This document shows positions 28,247 through 33,141 of a stretch of DNA of 33,141 nucleotides, in pieces. The position numbers were made by a program, and so were the translations under genes. Origin of the DNA: Tannerellaceae bacterium (lineage in GTDB: Bacteria; Bacteroidota; Bacteroidia; Bacteroidales; Tannerellaceae); assembly GCA_031284275.1 (NCBI GenBank), contig JAITAD010000044.1, positions 1 to 33,141 of the forward strand. Direction: 5' to 3'. Below the pieces are notes generated by a model that saw nothing but the letters and a program-made list of their open reading frames with translations, searched no databases and was not told the DNA's origin. Numbering within the stretch: position 1 is the stretch's first letter; each line of letters starts with the position of its first letter.

Positions 28247-29323
28247 ATGAAGCGCAGCAAGAAAGGAGTAATAATGGTCGCTACCTCTCGGAAGACGCGA
28301 GGCGGAATAGCCACCGTAGTGGATGTTTATGTGCAGGCCGACGCTTTGCGTGACTACGCTCCTGTCTGGTTGGAATCACATTCCGACCGCAATTTTGTGT
28401 CGAAAATCACATACCTGCTTCGTGCTTTCGTGCGTTACGTCACGCTCCTTCCCGGCAATCGCATCGTACATTTGCACGTCGCCACGCCGGTTTCCGCTTT
28501 CCGCAAGCTCCTTTTTCTCATTCCCGCCAAGTTAGCCGGAAAAAAGATTATTACGCACGTCCACTGCTCCACCCCCGCCACCCGTATTGAGGACGGCCCG
28601 TTTTTCCGGTGGTTATATACCCGTCTTTTTCAGTCTTCGCACCTTATCCTCGTACTTTCCGAAGCATGGAAAGGGCAGGCCGCACGTATGGGGATAACGA
28701 CGCCGATGGAGGTACTCTACAATCCTACCGTCCCCGTTACTCCCCGTCAATTTGCAGAGGAACGGCCATACATCCTTTTCATGGGCATCATTTCCCAAGC
28801 CAAAGGATGTTTCGACCTTTTGCAGGCCTTTAAGCGTATCACCGATGATTTCCCCGATTGGCAGCTTATTTTCGGCGGATCGGGATGTATCGCCGAAGGG
28901 AAACGTATGGCAGAAGAATTGGGCATTACCGACAGGGTAACCTTTCGGGGATGGACGAAGGACGAAGAAAAGCAACAACTCTTCAGAGAAGCTGCCATCG
29001 TCTGTTTGCCAAGCCATTATCCTGAAGGATTCCCCATGACCGTGTTGGAAGCATGGTCTTATGGACTGCCGGTCGTCTGCACGCCGGCGGGAGGCTTGTT
29101 GGACGTCGTTCAAGACGGAGAACTGGCCTTATTGGTAAAAGCCGGCGATCCGGAAGGCCTCGCCGGACAACTCAGACGGTTAATGGCCGACGCCGATTTG
29201 CGGCGACAGATAGGCGACAGGGCGCACGACTTGGCGATGAACACCTTTGGACTTCCGCATATCAGCGGGCAGTTGGCGGCAATCTATGAACGGTTACTCA
29301 CCGGCGGCAGTCTTCCTCGCTGA
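28247..29323 (+). CDS. Family 4 glycosyltransferase (GT-B)
   Basis: 358 residues. Retaining GT4 enzyme, probably acting on a surface glycan at the cytoplasmic face. N-domain: [16 protein letters not shown] (10-25, the Gly-rich acceptor loop) and HVHCSTPA (104-111). C-domain: [20 protein letters not shown] (174-193), and [21 protein letters not shown] with the E-x7-E pair Glu260/Glu268 that binds the nucleotide sugar. There are no membrane helices. Sugar donor and acceptor cannot be told. The last 30 bases overlap the 3' end of the convergent O-antigen polymerase-like gene, so the two genes are not one operon but form a glycan pair. Confidence 0.93.
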   Translation: MKRSKKGVIMVATSRKTRGGIATVVDVYVQADALRDYAPVWLESHSDRNFVSKITYLLRAFVRYVTLLPGNRIVHLHVATPVSAFRKLLFLIPAKLAGKKIITHVHCSTPATRIEDGPFFRWLYTRLFQSSHLILVLSEAWKGQAARMGITTPMEVLYNPTVPVTPRQFAEERPYILFMGIISQAKGCFDLLQAFKRITDDFPDWQLIFGGSGCIAEGKRMAEELGITDRVTFRGWTKDEEKQQLFREAAIVCLPSHYPEGFPMTVLEAWSYGLPVVCTPAGGLLDVVQDGELALLVKAGDPEGLAGQLRRLMADADLRRQIGDRAHDLAMNTFGLPHISGQLAAIYERLLTGGSLPR

Positions 29324-30511
29324 CGACATCTCGGAAAAGGCCAAGCCCAACAGCAGCATGAAAAAGAATCCGCGACTGCTTGTCAGCGTAGCATCGGCAA
29401 TATTTTCCACAGCGAAGTAGCCCATGATGGAAGCCGCTATCAACAAAGGGCGGCTGTTGCCCGACCACTGCGTGTACAGGTAAGCTTTCCTGAGCAGATA
29501 TACCCAGAAACTCAGGAACAACGCCACCCCGACGATACCGAATTGTGCCAGCGAGGGGTAGTAGGTGTCGGTAATATATGCGCCATAGCTCTTGCTCAGC
29601 CCCCAAATACCGTCAAGCCCATATTTGGCGTAAACAGGAGAATAATATTCTCCCGAAGCATAGGTGGCGAAACTCCCCAAACCGCTTCCGAACGGCAGGT
29701 AATCCATGAATATCTCTCCTGATGTAGCATAGAGTGCAAAACGGGCGATGAACTCTTTGTCCACATCCTTGGATAACCCCTGTACGAAGTAAAACATGAT
29801 TTTCTCTCTGGCCACGAACGCCATGACGCCCATGACGCCCAAAAGAATCAGCAGATTTTTGATATTCAGCTTGAAGCGATTCGTATCTTGCAGAAAAAAG
29901 GCGAGAAAAGAGGTAAAAACGAAAAAACCGTAAAACTTCGATCGAGTCGAACCGATTCCTAACGCCAACAAGCCGATGAAGATAAGTATAGTACGGCGGG
30001 AGTAACGCTCGCATGTGTAAAGGTATACGAGTGCAATCGCCGCTGCCGAAGCTGCGAGAAGGGCCGGATGGCCAATCAGCGGCATCAAATAGAGCGGGTC
30101 TATCAGGCCGATGATCGCAAAAGGAATAAGGATAACCCAGCAAACAAGGCAGAACTCATTGATTAACAAACGTTGCCGCTTGCTCAGGGAAGGCCGGAGT
30201 TGGTAGACGCAGAAGAAAGCCAGATAGGGTTTCATCTGTACAAGGAGGTCGGTAAAAATGGCCGGCGTCGAGTTACTCTGTATGGACAGGGAATAGAAGA
30301 GGTAAAAAGTGAAAATCGCAAGGACGGTGAGCAAACCCTTGTTCATCGCCCAGTCTTTTGTCCTGAACAGGTGAATGAAGAACAACACGAGGAGCGCACC
30401 GAGGCAAAGCTCGTCTACGCTGCCGAAGACTTTGAACTGGTAGAGCAACACTCCTGCCACCAGCGAGATGACGAAGAGGCAGCAGAAACAGCGACCGATG
30501 TAACGGCTCAC
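29294..30511 (-). CDS. O-antigen polymerase/ligase-like membrane protein
   Basis: 405 residues, about eleven to twelve transmembrane helices and a larger loop near 270-320. The pattern (GVLLYQFKVFGSVDELCLGA start, LLALGIGSTRSKFYGFFVF in the middle, LPFGSGLGSFATYASGEYYS in the loop) matches the Wzy/WaaL superfamily, where the periplasmic loop carries the key residues. It either polymerises O-units or joins glycan to lipid A core or another acceptor; sequence reading cannot choose. The start is GTG at 30511, as no upstream ATG is in frame. It is 17 bases downstream of the T9SS surface-protein gene, so the two may share a transcript. Confidence 0.8.
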   Translation of the reverse strand: MSRYIGRCFCCLFVISLVAGVLLYQFKVFGSVDELCLGALLVLFFIHLFRTKDWAMNKGLLTVLAIFTFYLFYSLSIQSNSTPAIFTDLLVQMKPYLAFFCVYQLRPSLSKRQRLLINEFCLVCWVILIPFAIIGLIDPLYLMPLIGHPALLAASAAAIALVYLYTCERYSRRTILIFIGLLALGIGSTRSKFYGFFVFTSFLAFFLQDTNRFKLNIKNLLILLGVMGVMAFVAREKIMFYFVQGLSKDVDKEFIARFALYATSGEIFMDYLPFGSGLGSFATYASGEYYSPVYAKYGLDGIWGLSKSYGAYITDTYYPSLAQFGIVGVALFLSFWVYLLRKAYLYTQWSGNSRPLLIAASIMGYFAVENIADATLTSSRGFFFMLLLGLAFSEMSSARKTAAGE

Positions 30512-30528
30512 GGCGTATGGGTGACGGA

Positions 30529-33141
30529 TTAACGTTTAACGGCCTTGAAAAATACGGATTCCTTAACGTCGAGGGCAGAGAGGACGAAGAAGTACAGTCC
30601 GGAAGGGAAAGCGGAGGTATTGACGAACTCGTCGTCCGTGCCCAGCCTGCGGGACAGGATGAGGCGACCGGAAGAAGTATAGACGCCGATGCGACGGCCA
30701 CAGGCGCCCCGCAGGCGAACGGTTTCGGAAAAAGCCGTCGGTGTCAGGGAAACAGACGGGGAGGAGGGAATAGCTATTGATTTGAGGGGAGGTGTCCAGA
30801 AAGCGTACAGCGTCATATCGGCAGTGACGCGCATGGTCGTAAAGTTCCACAACACCGAACTGAGGGTATCCGCCAACCATCCGGTAACCTGCGAGTTACC
30901 TTTGGGAGTGATTGCGGGGGGAACGAGCGGAGCGGCATAAGTGGTTTCGAGACTGACGGGAGGCGAACCGTCGCGAGGGTCGAAAACGACCGTGAAGGAA
31001 CGAGGCTTCCAACCGGCGTAAAGCGTCGTGTTCGCAGTGACGACGGTCAGGAAGTCCCACAGAACGGTACATCCCTCATTGGCAAACCACCCCGTGAAGA
31101 TATAATAAGGACGGGAAGGATCGGCAGGAGGTTCGACCAGACTCGTGGCGGGCGAAGGATAGGTGATACTGTCCGGTTTCCCGTTACCGAACCGGAAAGT
31201 GACCGTAGGGAAGGTCAGGAGGTCTTGCCATCGGGCATAGAGGGTGAGCGTCTCCATCGTTGTCGGACGGAGTTCGAAGTTCCAGCGATAGGCGCCCGCC
31301 AAGTCTTCAAACCATCCGACGAAGAGGTAACCGGCACGTTGTGGTTGCGGAGAGGGTTCATCAAGAAAGCTGCCCCGTTCTACGATGCGGGAAGGGATAA
31401 CGTCGGCGTATTGGGTCTCAAAGGATACGACGGACGGACGGACGGCTGCGCCGGCAGACGTGACGGTACGGGTATTGCGCAATGTGTTGTAAAAATCGAC
31501 GGACGGAAAGCCGAAGAGTGACACCATTTCTGCGTATGGAATGAAACGGCCGCCGTCATGAGGAATAAACGTTTCCATATCAAGGATAGGATCCGCCAAA
31601 TATTGGTCGTGACGATGGTTATTCCTTTGGGGGGTGACTTCGCAGATGTCAGGCGATGTCGGGGCTGTGTTGTTGTAAAAGACGTTGCCGGCGGTGAGGA
31701 TTACCCCTGCGGCGGCATAGATGGCTCCACCTGCTTGGGCAACATTGCCACAGAACGTACAGGCGTTGATTATCAAAAGGTTATCATTATATACTGCTCC
31801 TCCCAAACGTCCGGCGGCGTGGTTGTCGTCGAAAATACAGTTGTTCAACGTCAATTGGCCATGATTGACGAAGGCCGCACCTCCTATGGATTCGGAGGCG
31901 CTCTCCGGCAGGCTGACGCCGGTAAAACGGATACGGTTGAAGGTCGCACTCGATCCGGCAACGAGGTTGAACATCGGGGCGGTGAGGTTACTTCCGTCGA
32001 GGGTTATGCCGTTTCCTTCCACTATTATTTGGTGGGTAATTTCAGGAAAATTGGTGGACAGCACGATGGTTTTCCCCGCCAGATCGTCGGCGAAGCGGAT
32101 GATATCGCCATCTCCCTGCCAACCGGAGAAAAGGTAGTTGCGGAGTGTTCCTTGTCCGCCTTGGGGGCTGTCTTCGGTTGTGGTAACGGTATAAATACGG
32201 TTGAAGACGGCGCTGACGAAAGTGTTGGTATCGATGGTGAGTGTCAGGTCGCCCGTCTCTGCATGTTGCTGCCCGTTCACTTCCCATCGGAAGGTACGGG
32301 TATCACCCGCCCCTTGAGGAATCGCATGAAAGATGACGACGCTTCCCTTGGGGACCAGGCCAACGGCATCCGGTACAGGGCCTACAACCAATTCGACCGT
32401 TCCCTGCCCGACACTCTCCCACAAGAGGATACGGCCTTCGGCGTGCGTACGCTTGACGGCGCCCGGAAAGACAGACCATTCGAAAGATTCCCCGTAGTAG
32501 TCCTGTTCGGGATAGGAAGAAGGAGGGCCAAACGTTTCTGACAAGAGATTATCCGGCGTTGGTTCAAAAGTGGTGGGGGAAAAAGAGATAGCGGCGGAGT
32601 GTGTATTGTCTGTCTCGAAACTGTAACCTGCTCCGTCCACATCGTAGAGATTGTAGGTGGCGGTCACGGTGCCGTCGCTGTTGAACAGCGTCTTGCCGTT
32701 ACCCGGTATAGGGGCTTGATTCCCGAAAAAAATATTCCCCAACAGTTCCAATTCCCCCGCATTGTAGATGGCGCCTCCCCGAAAAGCGGCGTTGTTGTAG
32801 AACGTACAGGCGGCAACGGACATTTTACCCCCGGCATTATTGTATAGGGCGCCGCCGTTTTCTTCCCATGTGGTGGAGGTGTTGCCGGAGAAGATACAGG
32901 CGTGTATGGTCAGGTCACCGCCGTTGTTCCGAACGACGCCGCCGAGATTTTCGGTTTCGTTGCCAAGGCCTTCTGCATCAGGGGTGAAACGGATGCCTCT
33001 GATATGGGCGCTAACGCTATCAATGGACAGGAGGGGGCGAGCGTTACTTGCAAGGGTCAGTCCGACTCCTTCGATGCGGACAAAATGTTTGTTAATGGCC
33101 GGCAGCGCCGAGTTAAGGCGGATGGTCTTGCCTGCGAGGTC
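30529..33141 (-). CDS. Partial T9SS-exported surface protein: Pmp-like beta-helix plus InlB/Flg_new repeats
   Basis: 870 residues are visible; the frame is open to the right edge, so the N-terminus with its signal peptide lies outside. Two beta-helix blocks (1-150 and about 340-495) each begin with DLAGKTI and carry paired motifs of the chlamydial Pmp kind: FxxN (IFSGN 83-87, TFYNN 113-117, IFDDN 436-440, TFCGN 462-466, VFYNN 487-491) and GGA[ILV]Y (near 96, 122, 447, 471). Three InlB B-type (Flg_new, PF09479) repeats follow near 572-638, 646-711 and 714-782, each with a GW in the middle and ending LYA.W. Residues 796-870 form a T9SS sorting domain (GRRIGVYTSSGRLI, FPSGLYFFVLSA, FFKAVKR). Probably a surface adhesin; no enzyme motif seen. 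Confidence 0.9.
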   Translation of the reverse strand, partial: DLAGKTIRLNSALPAINKHFVRIEGVGLTLASNARPLLSIDSVSAHIRGIRFTPDAEGLGNETENLGGVVRNNGGDLTIHACIFSGNTSTTWEENGGALYNNAGGKMSVAACTFYNNAAFRGGAIYNAGELELLGNIFFGNQAPIPGNGKTLFNSDGTVTATYNLYDVDGAGYSFETDNTHSAAISFSPTTFEPTPDNLLSETFGPPSSYPEQDYYGESFEWSVFPGAVKRTHAEGRILLWESVGQGTVELVVGPVPDAVGLVPKGSVVIFHAIPQGAGDTRTFRWEVNGQQHAETGDLTLTIDTNTFVSAVFNRIYTVTTTEDSPQGGQGTLRNYLFSGWQGDGDIIRFADDLAGKTIVLSTNFPEITHQIIVEGNGITLDGSNLTAPMFNLVAGSSATFNRIRFTGVSLPESASESIGGAAFVNHGQLTLNNCIFDDNHAAGRLGGAVYNDNLLIINACTFCGNVAQAGGAIYAAAGVILTAGNVFYNNTAPTSPDICEVTPQRNNHRHDQYLADPILDMETFIPHDGGRFIPYAEMVSLFGFPSVDFYNTLRNTRTVTSAGAAVRPSVVSFETQYADVIPSRIVERGSFLDEPSPQPQRAGYLFVGWFEDLAGAYRWNFELRPTTMETLTLYARWQDLLTFPTVTFRFGNGKPDSITYPSPATSLVEPPADPSRPYYIFTGWFANEGCTVLWDFLTVVTANTTLYAGWKPRSFTVVFDPRDGSPPVSLETTYAAPLVPPAITPKGNSQVTGWLADTLSSVLWNFTTMRVTADMTLYAFWTPPLKSIAIPSSPSVSLTPTAFSETVRLRGACGRRIGVYTSSGRLILSRRLGTDDEFVNTSAFPSGLYFFVLSALDVKESVFFKAVKR

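Noticed and set aside
28092..28247. 52-residue N-terminal extension of queA
   Set aside because: It covers the -7 promoter element at 28127-28134, and family alignment starts at MRLSKFGF.
31558..32541. Plus-strand open frame of 327 residues
   Set aside because: Antisense to the beta-helix part of the T9SS protein; no motif and no promoter.

Overview
The window is a gene-dense segment of a Bacteroidota chromosome, most likely from the order Bacteroidales. The evidence is the recurrent -7 promoter element of the form TAnnTTTG, the run DUF177-rpmF-fabH-era, a DUF2723 membrane glycosyltransferase, and two giant surface proteins that end in type IX secretion (T9SS) sorting domains. One of them is a BspA-like leucine-rich-repeat protein. 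The genus cannot be fixed from this sequence alone. No tRNA, rRNA, CRISPR array or insertion sequence was seen.

Layout. 1-1320 (minus strand) holds two small secreted proteins, a strong terminator at the left edge, and an unusual 450-base stretch. That stretch contains a promoter, a short ORF and a (GA/CT)27 dinucleotide tract. 1321-4558 (minus) is a promoter-led operon yihY-pepT-truA. 4570-5442 (minus) is an outer-membrane barrel protein with its own promoter. 5515-7378 (plus) is pgk-tsaE-imm17, joined by ATGA overlaps. 7382-12890 (minus) is a 1474-residue BspA-like T9SS adhesin followed 7 bases later by leuB. 13148-16070 (plus) is ychF-typA. 16079-18283 (minus) is a CorC/HlyC-type transporter followed by a LysM glucosaminidase. 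18369-21922 (plus) is DUF177-rpmF-fabH-era-ispH. 21889-28091 (minus) is queA, a DUF2723 protein and a large Xaa-Pro aminopeptidase. 28247-29323 (plus) is a family 4 glycosyltransferase. 29294-33141 (minus) is a T9SS-exported beta-helix protein cut by the window edge, followed by an O-antigen polymerase/ligase-like membrane protein.

Most of the content is core: glycolysis, tRNA modification (TruA, QueA, TsaE), ribosome-associated GTPases/ATPase (Era, TypA, YchF), fatty-acid initiation, isoprenoid synthesis and peptidases. The accessory layer is cell surface: two T9SS cargoes, two glycan genes, a membrane glycosyltransferase and small exported proteins.

The most interesting signal is at 867-1176. 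A short ORF with a good Bacteroidetes promoter runs through the dinucleotide tract. With the 27 repeats seen it stops at once. With 25, 28 or 31 repeats it would stay open and end in an ATGA overlap with the start of the small secreted protein at 870. This has the form of a slipped-strand switch acting through translational coupling. It is a hypothesis read from the sequence.
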